20,848 nt of DNA from Collinsella aerofaciens (GTDB lineage: Bacteria; Actinomycetota; Coriobacteriia; Coriobacteriales; Coriobacteriaceae), in assembly GCA_905213725.1 (NCBI GenBank), contig CAJMJM010000019.1:1-20848 (forward strand). Reading direction: 5' to 3'. Below the pieces are notes generated by a model. The model was not told the origin of the DNA and did not search any database. It saw only the letters and a list, made by a program, of their open reading frames with translations. Of this stretch, positions 1 through 7,418 are shown piece by piece. Each line of letters starts with the position of its first letter. Position 1 is the stretch's first letter. The position numbers and the translations under genes were made by a program.

Positions 1-434
1 ACAAGTACAACACCTGGATCGAGCAGGGCGGCTCCAACGTGTCCGGCGGCCAGAAGCAGCGCCTGTGCATTGCGCGTGCCCTGCTGCGTCGCCCCAAGAG
101 CTTGATCCTGGACGACTCCACCAGCGCCGTCGACACCAAGACCGACGCCAAGATTCGCGCAGGGTTGGCAAGCTATCTGCCCAACACGACCAAGCTCATC
201 ATCGCCCAGCGCATTAGCTCCGTACAGGATGCAGACCGCATCATCGTCATGGAGGGCGGCCGCATCGCGCAGATCGGCAACCATGACGAGCTGCTTAAGA
301 CGAGCGAGATCTACCGCGAGACCTTTACCTCGCAAAACAAGATGTCTGCCGAGGGCGAAGGGGCCGTCGAGGTCGACACCGAGGCATCCGCAACGCAGGC
401 TCAGACCCAGGAAGGAGGCGAGGCACATGAGTAA
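1..434 (+). CDS. ABC exporter half-transporter, ATP-binding C-terminal part (5' partial)
   Basis: Only the last 143 codons are in the window (frame begins at base 3), covering the end of the nucleotide-binding domain. The ABC signature VSGGQKQR and Walker B (ILDDSTSAVD) are visible. The residue after the Walker B Asp, normally the catalytic Glu, is Asp (codon 114-116), and the H-loop His is Gln (IIAQRISS, codon 207-209). Both changes are typical of the degenerate-site subunit of heterodimeric type IV exporters such as TM287/288. The stop codon lies inside the start of the next gene, with an 8-bp overlap (427-434), so the two halves are translationally coupled and very probably form one membrane complex. 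The last 30 or so residues are an acidic, Gln/Thr-rich tail with no recognised domain. The substrate (drug, lipid or peptide) cannot be told from sequence. Confidence 0.93.
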   Translation, partial: KYNTWIEQGGSNVSGGQKQRLCIARALLRRPKSLILDDSTSAVDTKTDAKIRAGLASYLPNTTKLIIAQRISSVQDADRIIVMEGGRIAQIGNHDELLKTSEIYRETFTSQNKMSAEGEGAVEVDTEASATQAQTQEGGEAHE

Positions 435-2346
435 GGCAACGACCGCCGAGCGCGCGCTCAACCGCAAGGGCGGCACCATGTCGCGCCTCATCAAGACGCT
501 CTTTGGCTTCTACCCCGTGCTTTTGCCCCTCGTCGTCGTCGGCGTGGTGCTCTGCGCCATCATCAACTCCATCGGCGCGACCTTCCTTCAGAGCGCCCTG
601 CAGATTATTAGCGAATCGTGGCAGTCGGGCGATTGGGAAGCCGCGCAGCCCAAGATCGCACAGCTCGTGACCACCCTCGCCTGCATCTACGGCGTCGGCA
701 TCCTGTCCTCGCTCTTCTGGAACCGCGCCATGGCCATCGTCACGCAGGGCTCGCTCGAGAAGCTGCGCGAGAAGATGTTCAACCGTATGCAGGACCTGCC
801 GATTCGCTACTTCGACACGCACCAGCGCGGCGACATCATGAGCCACTACACCAACGACATCGACACGCTGCGCCAGATGATCAGCCAGTCGCTGCCCAAC
901 CTGCTCATGACGACTATCGTCATCGTCACGGTATTCTTTATCATGCTGTACTACAGCGTGTGGATGTGCCTGGTCATTGTGGCCGGCGTCGTCTTTATGA
1001 CCTTTATGACCAAGCTGCTCGGCTCCAACTCCGCGCGTTTCTTTATTGCGCAGCAGTCCGAGCTCGGCGTGGTCGAGGGCCATATCGAGGAAGTCATGAA
1101 CGGCCAGAAGGTCGTCAAGGCATTCTGCCACGAGTCTGCCGCCGAGGCCGATTTTGACGAGCGCAACGAAAAGCTCTTCGAGGTCTCGCAGAAGGCCAAC
1201 ATGTACGCCAACATCCTCATGCCCATCCTTATGAACCTGGGCAATCTGCTCTACGTGCTGGTGGCCCTTGCCGGCGGCATTTTCCTGGCGCTGGGCGTGC
1301 CCAACCTGAGCATCTCGGGCATGGCGCTGTCCATCGCCGTCGTGGTGCCGTTCCTCAACATGACCAAGCAGTTCTGCGGACAGATCGGCCAGATCTCGCA
1401 GCAGATCAACGCCGTGGTCATGGGCCTCGCCGGCGCCGACCGCATCTTTGAGCTCATCGACGAGGAGCCCGAAGCCGACGAAGGCTATGTGACGCTCGTC
1501 AACGCTCAGGTGAACCCCGATACCTGGCAGCTCGAGGAGGCCGACCACCACACCGGCATGTGGGCGTGGAAACATCCGCACCGCGCAACCGGCGAGATTG
1601 AGTACGTGCCGCTGCGCGGCGACCTGGTCATGGACAACGTCGACTTTGGCTACACGCCCGACCACGAGGTGCTGCACGGCGTGTCCGTGTTTGCCAAGCC
1701 GGGCCAGAAGGTCGCGTTTGTCGGCGCCACCGGTGCCGGTAAGACGACCATCACCAACCTCATCAACCGCTTCTATGACATCGCCGACGGCAAGATTCGC
1801 TACGACGGCATCAACGTCAACAAGATTCGCAAGGCCGATCTGCGCCGCTCGCTGGGCGTCGTGCTGCAGGACGTGAACCTGTTCACCGGCACCGTGATGG
1901 ATAACATCCGCTACGGCAACCTGGATGCGACCGACGAGGAGTGCATCGCGGCGGCAAAGCTCGCGGGCGCGGACGACTTTATCACCCGCCTGCCCGACGG
2001 CTACGACACGATGCTCACCGGCAACGGCGCGCAGCTGTCGCAGGGCCAGCGCCAGCTGATTTCGATCGCACGCGCCGCCGTCGCCGATCCGCCGGCAATG
2101 ATTCTGGACGAGGCCACATCGAGCATCGACACCCGCACCGAGGCCATCGTGCAGGCTGGCATGGATAAGCTCATGGAGGGCCGCACGACGTTTGTCATCG
2201 CACACCGCCTGTCCACCGTGCGCAACTCCGACGCGATCATCTGTCTGGACCACGGCCGCATTATCGAGCGCGGTAACCACGACGAGCTGATCGCCAAGCG
2301 CGGGTATTACTACCAGCTCTATACCGGAGCGTTTGAGCTGGAGTAG
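427..2346 (+). CDS. ABC exporter, permease plus ATPase fusion, second half of a heterodimer
   Basis: A 639-aa half-transporter: an N-terminal six-helix membrane domain (roughly residues 30-340) followed by an ATPase domain. Walker A is GATGAGKTT (residues 433-441), Walker B is MILDEATSS with catalytic Glu562, and the H-loop His is residue 593. The signature is LSQGQ (from residue 537) instead of LSGGQ, the variant seen in the partner that completes a degenerate ATP site in heterodimeric exporters. A stretch of about 40 residues before the ATPase core (HHTGMWAWKHPHRATGEIEY region) is an unusual linker insert. I chose the ATG at 427 because it overlaps the upstream stop codon and is preceded by GGAGGCGAGG; a longer in-frame opening to 229 would run through the upstream gene. 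The protein should sit in the cytoplasmic membrane with the preceding gene product as partner. Substrate unknown. Confidence 0.95.
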   Translation: MSKATTAERALNRKGGTMSRLIKTLFGFYPVLLPLVVVGVVLCAIINSIGATFLQSALQIISESWQSGDWEAAQPKIAQLVTTLACIYGVGILSSLFWNRAMAIVTQGSLEKLREKMFNRMQDLPIRYFDTHQRGDIMSHYTNDIDTLRQMISQSLPNLLMTTIVIVTVFFIMLYYSVWMCLVIVAGVVFMTFMTKLLGSNSARFFIAQQSELGVVEGHIEEVMNGQKVVKAFCHESAAEADFDERNEKLFEVSQKANMYANILMPILMNLGNLLYVLVALAGGIFLALGVPNLSISGMALSIAVVVPFLNMTKQFCGQIGQISQQINAVVMGLAGADRIFELIDEEPEADEGYVTLVNAQVNPDTWQLEEADHHTGMWAWKHPHRATGEIEYVPLRGDLVMDNVDFGYTPDHEVLHGVSVFAKPGQKVAFVGATGAGKTTITNLINRFYDIADGKIRYDGINVNKIRKADLRRSLGVVLQDVNLFTGTVMDNIRYGNLDATDEECIAAAKLAGADDFITRLPDGYDTMLTGNGAQLSQGQRQLISIARAAVADPPAMILDEATSSIDTRTEAIVQAGMDKLMEGRTTFVIAHRLSTVRNSDAIICLDHGRIIERGNHDELIAKRGYYYQLYTGAFELE

Positions 2347-2372
2347 CTCAAAACAGCCCCTACGCTCCCAAC

Positions 2373-2476
2373 GGACCTCCCCGAGGGAGACGGGGTGTTT
2401 ACTCCGTGCTCAAACATTCTCGCTTCGCTGCGAAACTGCGCGCGGAGCAAACACCCCGTCTCCCTCGGGGAGGTCC
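2373..2476. repeat. Long inverted repeat, 28-bp perfect arms
   Basis: The arms 2373-2400 and 2449-2476 are perfect reverse complements (28 bp). The 48-bp centre holds its own small palindrome TTCG-CTG-CGAA (2424-2434), and the inner flanks are partly complementary (CTCCG/CGGAG). It lies 26 bp after the ABC operon stop codon and before the terminator at 2517. As RNA it would form a very stable hairpin. It could be a short palindromic repeat element or a 3'-end stabiliser; no run of T follows it. Confidence 0.85.
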
Positions 2477-2516
2477 TACGCACACAGTCTTTTCTCGCAG
2501 CCTGAAAAGAAGTGGT

Positions 2517-2550
2517 GAGGCCCTGGCCATTTGGCCAGGGCCTCATTTTG
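2517..2550 (+). terminator. Rho-independent terminator of the ABC operon
   Basis: A perfect 13-bp stem (2517-2529 with 2532-2544, GAGGCCCTGGCCA) with a 2-nt loop is followed by ATTTTG. It ends transcription of the plus-strand ABC genes. It lies 31 bp beyond the stop of the convergent LysR gene and may also serve that strand weakly. Confidence 0.85.
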
Positions 2551-2580
2551 TAAGGAGTCAAAAAACCCGTCCCAAATGAG

Positions 2581-3459
2581 CTAGTTGAGAAGTTGGGCCA
2601 TGGCGTTGACGAATTTTTGTACTTGGAGGGTAGGCTCGAGCGGGTAGTGCAGAAAGACTGGCACCTCGCGGCCGCACAGGAACGGCACGCCCACAAAGGC
2701 CGGGTGCACCCCCGACCATGCGCCGCAGGTGAGCACCGCGTCGCCCTTTTCCTCTGCCTCGTTAAAGAGCGCAAAGTCAAAGCTGTCCACGTCGATCACG
2801 TCCACGCCGCCGTCGGCCAACAGGTCGATGCGCAGGCTGTCCATGGCGTCGTTGCCGTGGCGGAGCACGCGCAGGCGCATACCCTCCAAGTCGGCGACCG
2901 TAATGCGATTCTTGCGCGCCAGCGGGCTCGTGCGCGGCAGGTCGATATAAAACGGCACGTTAACGATGCGGAGCTTTTGGCAGGCGTCACCCCAGCGCGG
3001 GGTCGAAAAACTCGACTGCACCACATCGACCTCGCGACCGAAGCTGCGCATGACGGTCTCGCGTTCGTCGTAGAGGTCGCTTACCGGCACGATCTCAAAT
3101 CGCAGCGACGGTTCCAGATCGTGGATGCCCGACCACATCGACAGCGTTTGGCGCCCTGGGCACATCATCGACACGCCCAGGCGCACGGCACCGCCATCGC
3201 CCGCCGCGCGTCGGGCACGGCGCAGCGCGTCCTCGGACTGCCGCATGATCGAGCGCGCGTCGTCCACCAGCAGTGCGCCCGCCGGCGTCACCTTGACGCC
3301 CGAGTGCGAGCGTTCGAACAGCGTGATGCCGAACTCGGCCTCGAATCCCGACACCTGCTTGACGAGCGCCGGGGTCGACACGCGCAATTTTGCCGCCGCA
3401 CGCGAGAAGCTTCCCAGCTCCGCGGCGGCCGATATGGCCTCAAGTCGTCGATCGTACAC
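2581..3459 (-). CDS. LysR-family transcriptional regulator
   Basis: A LysR-type regulator with an N-terminal winged helix-turn-helix (RRLEAISAAAELGSFSRAAA, then VSTPALVKQVSGFEAEFGITLFER) and a C-terminal periplasmic-binding-like effector domain of about 200 residues. I prefer the GTG start at 3459 (292 aa): GGGAG sits 6 nt upstream, and the LEA(I/F) helix then falls at residues 6-9, as in the family. The ATG at 3492 would add 11 residues (MRSRARKREID) and has no ribosome binding site. The gene is divergent from the SDR/MFS/Gfo cassette that begins at 3693, the classic layout for a LysR protein controlling the neighbouring pathway and itself. The likely effector is the substrate or an intermediate of that cassette, which is unidentified. 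Confidence 0.92.
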   Translation of the reverse strand: MYDRRLEAISAAAELGSFSRAAAKLRVSTPALVKQVSGFEAEFGITLFERSHSGVKVTPAGALLVDDARSIMRQSEDALRRARRAAGDGGAVRLGVSMMCPGRQTLSMWSGIHDLEPSLRFEIVPVSDLYDERETVMRSFGREVDVVQSSFSTPRWGDACQKLRIVNVPFYIDLPRTSPLARKNRITVADLEGMRLRVLRHGNDAMDSLRIDLLADGGVDVIDVDSFDFALFNEAEEKGDAVLTCGAWSGVHPAFVGVPFLCGREVPVFLHYPLEPTLQVQKFVNAMAQLLN

Positions 3460-3692
3460 GTCAATCTCCCGTTTTCGCGCCCGTGACCGCATGGTGCCAC
3501 AGGGGGTTGTTTTCGCAGGTCACGCGCTCAATTGAGAATAAACTGCATCGCACAGTGTAAACCTACGGTTAACGCCATTCTAACAAATATGCAATTCACC
3601 TGCGCAAATGCAAAGCATACGATAACCAGCGAAAACCACGTGGGTCGATTAATGGGAGCGGCCCACCGGGAGGCACAAGAAGGGAAGTTCCT
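3460..3692. promoter_or_regulatory. Divergent control region between the LysR gene and the SDR cassette
   Basis: About 230 bp between the two divergent starts. From about 3530 to 3640 it is clearly richer in A/T than the genes around it, consistent with promoters and LysR binding. It contains a short palindrome ATGC-AAA-GCAT (3608-3618) and GTTAAC. I could not settle on one convincing -35/-10 pair or a clean T-N11-A LysR box, so the exact sites are not called. The SDR ribosome binding site (AAGGGA) lies just upstream of 3693. Confidence 0.45.
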
Positions 3693-4574
3693 ATGAGCAA
3701 TTGGCTTAAGCTCGAGGGCGATGTCTGCGCCGTGACTGGCGCGCTCGGCGGTATGGGCGCCGAGATCTGCCGCGAGTTCGCCCGCAATGGCGCCAACGTC
3801 GTCATGCTCGATCTGGACGAGGAGAAGGTCAAGGCCGCTGCCGCCGACCTCGCTGCCGAGTTTGGCATCCACGCCGAGGGCTATAAGATGAACGCCACCG
3901 ACGAGGTCGAGGTTCAGGCCGCCGTCGACGCCACCATCGCCGACTTCGGTCGCGTCGACGTCCTCGTCAACACCGCCGGCATCCTGCGCTTCGCCGCCAT
4001 GGAGGACCTGCCGCTCTCCGACTGGAACGAGGTCATCAACGTCAACCTCACCGGTTACTTCATCACCTCGCAGCGCTTTGGTCGCGAGATGATCAAGGCC
4101 GGCCAGGGTCGCCTGGTGCACATCTCGACCGTCGCCAGCCACTCCCCCGAGACGTTCTCGGGCGTGTACAGCTCCACCAAGGCCGGAGTCAACATGATGT
4201 CCAAGATGCTCGCCGCCGAGTGGGGCCCCTACGGCGTCCGCTCCAACTGCGTCGAGCCCTGCTTCGTTAAGACCCCGATGTCGGCCAACTTCTACGCCGA
4301 TCCCGAGGTCGAGAAGAGCCGCAGCCGCCTCATCGCCACGCGTCGCATCGGCGAGGTCAGCGATATCGCCAACGCCGTCATGTTCCTGGCGTCCAAGCGC
4401 TCGGACTTTACCACCGGCGACGCCATCAAGGTCGATGGCGGTTTCTCCAATATGATGGGCGACCTCACCGCCAAGCCCGGCGGCCGTCGCGCCTATGCCG
4501 ACAACTACCTTAAGAACAAGGGTGTCGAGCTCTGGTCCGATGAGTCCGGCGTCGCCAAGCCGACTGACCAGTAA
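3693..4574 (+). CDS. Short-chain dehydrogenase/reductase (SDR), classical type
   Basis: A 293-aa NAD(P)-dependent oxidoreductase with a Rossmann fold. The cofactor loop is TGALGGMG (residues 15-22), an Asp at the end of beta-2 (VVMLDLD) suggests NAD(H) preference, and the NNAG motif reads NTAG (93-96). The active site is Y159-S-S-T-K163. Thirteen residues before the Tyr, where the catalytic Ser usually lies, is Thr146, with Ser145 next to it (HISTVAS). The family end KVDGGFSN is followed by an extra tail of about 40 residues. It is closest in style to gluconate, sorbitol or hydroxysteroid dehydrogenases, but the substrate cannot be assigned. It is the first gene of a plus-strand cassette with an MFS carrier and a second dehydrogenase, and is probably under the divergent LysR regulator. 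Confidence 0.92.
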   Translation: MSNWLKLEGDVCAVTGALGGMGAEICREFARNGANVVMLDLDEEKVKAAAADLAAEFGIHAEGYKMNATDEVEVQAAVDATIADFGRVDVLVNTAGILRFAAMEDLPLSDWNEVINVNLTGYFITSQRFGREMIKAGQGRLVHISTVASHSPETFSGVYSSTKAGVNMMSKMLAAEWGPYGVRSNCVEPCFVKTPMSANFYADPEVEKSRSRLIATRRIGEVSDIANAVMFLASKRSDFTTGDAIKVDGGFSNMMGDLTAKPGGRRAYADNYLKNKGVELWSDESGVAKPTDQ

Positions 4575-4586
4575 ACCAACCTAACA

Positions 4587-4617
4587 GGGAGGTCCCGCGG
4601 ACACGCCCGCTCCTCCC
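4587..4617 (+). other. Stem-loop in the SDR-MFS spacer
   Basis: GGGAGG (4587-4592) pairs with CCTCCC (4612-4617), and an inner GCGG/CCGC pair (4597-4600 with 4607-4610) extends the stem. No T run follows, so it is more likely an mRNA processing or stability element that adjusts expression between the two genes than a terminator. Confidence 0.45.
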
Positions 4618-4640
4618 CCGTATCGATGAGAAAGAGTCCA

Positions 4641-5897
4641 ATGGCTTCCACCAACTCCAACAAGGGTCGCGCCGTCGTGCTTTCCGCCGCGTGCGTCACC
4701 ATGTTCTTCATCAGCTCCATCGCGCTGTATTCCGTCGTGAGCAAGAACCTACTCGCCGTCTACCCCGAGTGGTCCAGCGCTCTTACCTGGGCCTTCCCGG
4801 TCTTTCAGACCATCATGGCCGTGACGGGCATCTTCGCCGGCCGCATCTCCGATAAGATCGGCCCGCGCAACGTCGTGATCGCCGCCGCCGTGTGCTACGG
4901 CGTGGGCTGGTTCATGTCCGGCACCGTCACCGAGCCGTGGCAGTTCTACCTGTGGTTCTCGCTCGTCGCCGCCATCGGCAACGGCCTGGGCTACAACCCG
5001 GCGCTCACCACCGGCCAAAAGTGGTTCATCGACAAGAAGGGTCTCGCCTCCGGCATTACGCTCGCCGCTTCGACCGCCGGTCCCGCCGTGCTGTCCCCGG
5101 TGCTCGCCTCGCTGCTCATCCCGAGCCTGGGTATCTTTGGCGCCCTTAAGGCGCTCGGCGTCATCTTCTTTGTGATGATCGCCGCCTCCGCCCTGTTCCT
5201 GAAGGCCCCCGAGGCCGGTTGGCTGCCCGAGGGCTTCGAGGCCCCCAAGGGTGGCGCACATGCCGGCACCTTCGGTGACCTCACCCCGGGCGAGATGGTC
5301 AAGACCCCGCGCTTCTGGGTCCTCATCGTCACCTTCGCCTTTGCCGCCACCGCGGGCACCCTGCTCGTGGGCAAGGTTGCCTCCATCGCCGCCGTCCAGC
5401 TCTTCGCCGACCCCACGAGCGCCGCGGCCGTCGCCCTCGGCGGTGTGGTGGTCTCCGTCAACACCTGCGCCAACCTGGTCGGCCGTCTGTCCTTTGGTCA
5501 GATCATCGACAAGCTCGGCGCCTACAAGTCGCTGCTCATCAGCCTTGTCGTCACCATCGTCGCCCTCGTCATCATGTCGATGAGCTTTACGCAGAGCATG
5601 TTCTTTGTGGCGCTCGCCCTGCTCGGCTTTAGCTTTGGCGCCCTGCTCGTCATCTACCCGCCGCTCACCGGTGGCGCCTTTGGCACCAGCAATATCGGCG
5701 TCAACTACGGCATCATGTTTTTGGGTTATGCCGCTTCCACCTGGATCAGCCAGCCCATCACCGCCGTGCTGTATCACGCCGAGGCCGGCAGCGCCGCCTA
5801 CCAGCAGTCCTTCTACGGCGCCATTGTGATCGCCGCCATCGCCGTCGTGCTCACCGTCTACATGATGGTCTCCGACAGCAAGAAGAAGTCCGCCTAG
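4641..5897 (+). CDS. MFS transporter, oxalate/formate antiporter (OFA)-like
   Basis: A 418-aa, 12-helix major facilitator protein. The loop between helices 2 and 3 carries the MFS signature GRISDKIGPRN, and NGLGYNPALTTGQKWFIDKKG with the following GxxxA-rich helix is typical of the OFA / monocarboxylate-like subfamily. I chose ATG 4641 (MASTNSNK) because a purine stretch (GAGAAAGAG) precedes it; the in-frame ATG at 4626 (MRKSP extension) has no ribosome binding site. OFA-like carriers usually move small carboxylates or hydroxy acids, so this protein probably imports, or exchanges, the compound oxidised by the two flanking dehydrogenases. The protein ends in a short basic tail (SDSKKKSA). Confidence 0.92.
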   Translation: MASTNSNKGRAVVLSAACVTMFFISSIALYSVVSKNLLAVYPEWSSALTWAFPVFQTIMAVTGIFAGRISDKIGPRNVVIAAAVCYGVGWFMSGTVTEPWQFYLWFSLVAAIGNGLGYNPALTTGQKWFIDKKGLASGITLAASTAGPAVLSPVLASLLIPSLGIFGALKALGVIFFVMIAASALFLKAPEAGWLPEGFEAPKGGAHAGTFGDLTPGEMVKTPRFWVLIVTFAFAATAGTLLVGKVASIAAVQLFADPTSAAAVALGGVVVSVNTCANLVGRLSFGQIIDKLGAYKSLLISLVVTIVALVIMSMSFTQSMFFVALALLGFSFGALLVIYPPLTGGAFGTSNIGVNYGIMFLGYAASTWISQPITAVLYHAEAGSAAYQQSFYGAIVIAAIAVVLTVYMMVSDSKKKSA

Positions 5898-5905
5898 TTT
5901 TACCG

Positions 5906-5936
5906 ATGCGACAAAGGGACAGCCCCTTTGTCGCAT
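5906..5936. repeat. ACAAAGGGAC hairpin repeat, copy 1
   Basis: A perfect 13-bp stem (5906-5918 with 5924-5936) with loop ACAGC lies in the 69-bp spacer between the MFS and Gfo/Idh genes. The core ACAAAGGGAC..CCTTTGT recurs at 16773-16810 and, less perfectly, at 19267-19295. No T run follows on either strand, so here it is probably not a terminator. Confidence 0.8.
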
Positions 5937-5966
5937 TCCACCGGTCACCAGTATTAAGGAGTCGAA

Positions 5967-7007
5967 ATGTCTGAGCTCAACCCCGTCCGCATTGCCGTTA
6001 TCGGCGCCGGCGCCATGGGCCGCAACCACATCCGCTTTGTCACCGAGGAGCCCGAGGCCGAGCTCGTCGCCATCGCCGACGCCTTTGAGGGCGCCCGCGC
6101 CACGGCCGAGGCCGCCGGCGTGCCGTTTTACACCGATCCCGCCCAGATGATGGACGAGGTCAAGCCCGCGGCCGTCATCATCGCCACCCCCACCGACCTG
6201 CACCTGGGCGTTGCTCGCGAGGCTGTGAAGCGCAACCTCGTGCCGCTGGTCGAAAAGCCGATCTCCAACGACCTCGAGGATGCCCAGGCCTTCGCCGCCG
6301 AGGCCGAGACCGCCGGCGTGCCCGTGCTCGTGGGTCAGCACCGTCGCCACAACCCCTTCGTCAACAAAGCCAAGGAGATCATCGAGTCCGGCGAACTGGG
6401 CAAGCTCACCGTGTCGAGCTTCCACTACATGATCTATAAGAATGACGAGTACTTTGATGTCGAGTGGCGCCGCAAGAAGGGTGCCGGCCCGATCCTGGTC
6501 AACCTGGTGCACGACGTCGACCTGCTCCGCTATCTGCTGGGCGAGCCCGTTGCCGTCCAGGGTATGCAGTCCAGCGCCGCCCGCGGTTTTGAGACCGAGG
6601 ACTCCGCTGTGGTCAACGTCCGTTTTGCCGATGGCGCGCTCGCAAGTATGACCATCTCCGACGCCACCGCCAGCCCCTGGAACTGGGAGGCAACCGCTCG
6701 CGAGGATCCGCAGTACCGCCCCTTCGACGCCGACGCCTACTTTATCGGCGGAACCTTGGGCGCCCTGTCGCTGCCCCGCCTGCACCAGTTCTCCTACGAC
6801 GGCGCCTCCAACTGGCACAAGCCGCTGCAGATGGAGATTCCGGCCGTCGACCCGGCACTGCCGCACAAGATGCAGCTCAAGCACTTTGTGAGGGTTGTCC
6901 GCCGCGAGGTCGAGCCCGTCGTGACCCCCGCCGATAACGTCAAGACGCTCACGCTTCTCAACGCCATCAAGGAGGCCGCCGAGACCGGCCAGCTCGTCGA
7001 GCTGTAA
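5967..7007 (+). CDS. Gfo/Idh/MocA-family NAD(P)-dependent oxidoreductase
   Basis: A 346-aa dehydrogenase of the glucose-fructose / inositol dehydrogenase family. The N-terminal Rossmann domain has GAGAMG (13-18), the family EKP motif is at residues 96-98 with the conserved Lys97, and the C-terminal beta-sheet domain follows. The active-site stretch is GPILVNLVHDVDLLRYLLG, with His182. The position four residues before that His, an Asp in Bacillus IolG as I recall, is Val178 here, so this is a variant active site. GGAG lies 7 nt before ATG 5967. It is the last gene of the SDR-MFS cassette and is followed by a terminator. The likely role is NAD-linked oxidation or reduction of a cyclic polyol, sugar or hydroxy acid handled together with the SDR; the substrate is not determinable from sequence. 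Confidence 0.92.
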   Translation: MSELNPVRIAVIGAGAMGRNHIRFVTEEPEAELVAIADAFEGARATAEAAGVPFYTDPAQMMDEVKPAAVIIATPTDLHLGVAREAVKRNLVPLVEKPISNDLEDAQAFAAEAETAGVPVLVGQHRRHNPFVNKAKEIIESGELGKLTVSSFHYMIYKNDEYFDVEWRRKKGAGPILVNLVHDVDLLRYLLGEPVAVQGMQSSAARGFETEDSAVVNVRFADGALASMTISDATASPWNWEATAREDPQYRPFDADAYFIGGTLGALSLPRLHQFSYDGASNWHKPLQMEIPAVDPALPHKMQLKHFVRVVRREVEPVVTPADNVKTLTLLNAIKEAAETGQLVEL

Positions 7008-7079
7008 TGCCTTAAGAGCGACCGCGGCAGAAGCACCATGCCGAGCCCCTCGGTCCGTCACCAATAAGCCCCTCTTCTT

Positions 7080-7116
7080 TGCCCCGCGAGCAGCCTCCTG
7101 CCCGCGGGGCATTTTG
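7080..7116 (+). terminator. Rho-independent terminator of the SDR-MFS-Gfo cassette
   Basis: A 9-bp stem TGCCCCGCG (7080-7088) with CGCGGGGCA (7103-7111) is followed by TTTTG. It is placed 72 bp after the Gfo/Idh stop codon and closes the cassette. Confidence 0.85.
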
Positions 7117-7177
7117 CTACCTTGCCGACGATTTTTCTGGGGCGGGGGCTATTTTGCACCTCGGCTTGATTCGTTCG

Positions 7178-7335
7178 CCACGAAATGCGCCTATCTACTA
7201 CGTTTAACCGATCGCCCTCAACCATGCCTAATTTCGCGAAATAAAAACCGCAGGTAGACGGCTTGCCGATTTTCGGAAAACCCAGGCATGGTCGACCTAT
7301 ACGGGTAAAACGTAGTAGATAGGCCGTTTTCGTGG
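7178..7335. repeat. 158-bp near-palindromic element
   Basis: A large imperfect inverted repeat. From outside in, the arms pair as CCACGAAA (7178-7185 / 7328-7335), a perfect 17-bp block GCCTATCTACTACGTTT (7189-7205 / 7308-7324), and ACCATGCCT (7221-7229 / 7284-7292), with weaker pairing nearer the centre. It is richer in A/T than its surroundings and has no start-to-stop reading frame of its own. It fills most of the gap between the cassette terminator and tex, ending 83 bp before the tex start. It could be a MITE-like repeat or a structured leader; no transposase or clear target duplication was seen. Confidence 0.8.
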
Positions 7336-7418
7336 TGCGGCCCCAAAACAGTCTTTTGGGACGGGTGGTATCCTTGGTAGCTCTGTGCTGCAAACGCACC
7401 TCAAACGCAAGGAGTCCC

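Noticed and set aside
325..2280. 651-codon antisense frame over the ABC gene, and similar long frames at 15281-16861 (plus) and 18008-19165 (plus)
   Set aside because: All lie wholly opposite well-supported genes and have compositions typical of reversed G/C-rich codons.
3460..3492. Longer ATG start for the LysR regulator at 3492
   Set aside because: No ribosome binding site precedes it and it adds a charged 11-residue extension; the GTG at 3459 has GGGAG at ideal spacing and fits the family N-terminus.
4749..7112. 787-codon open frame on the minus strand opposite the MFS and Gfo/Idh genes
   Set aside because: It spans two clearly identified plus-strand genes and their spacer. Its His/Gly/Asp-rich, low-complexity translation is a shadow of G/C third-position bias, with no domain motif.
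7332..7418. Upstream extension of tex (29 codons)
   Set aside because: It would start inside the palindrome arm, lacks a ribosome binding site and has no Tex similarity; ATG 7419 has AAGGAG.
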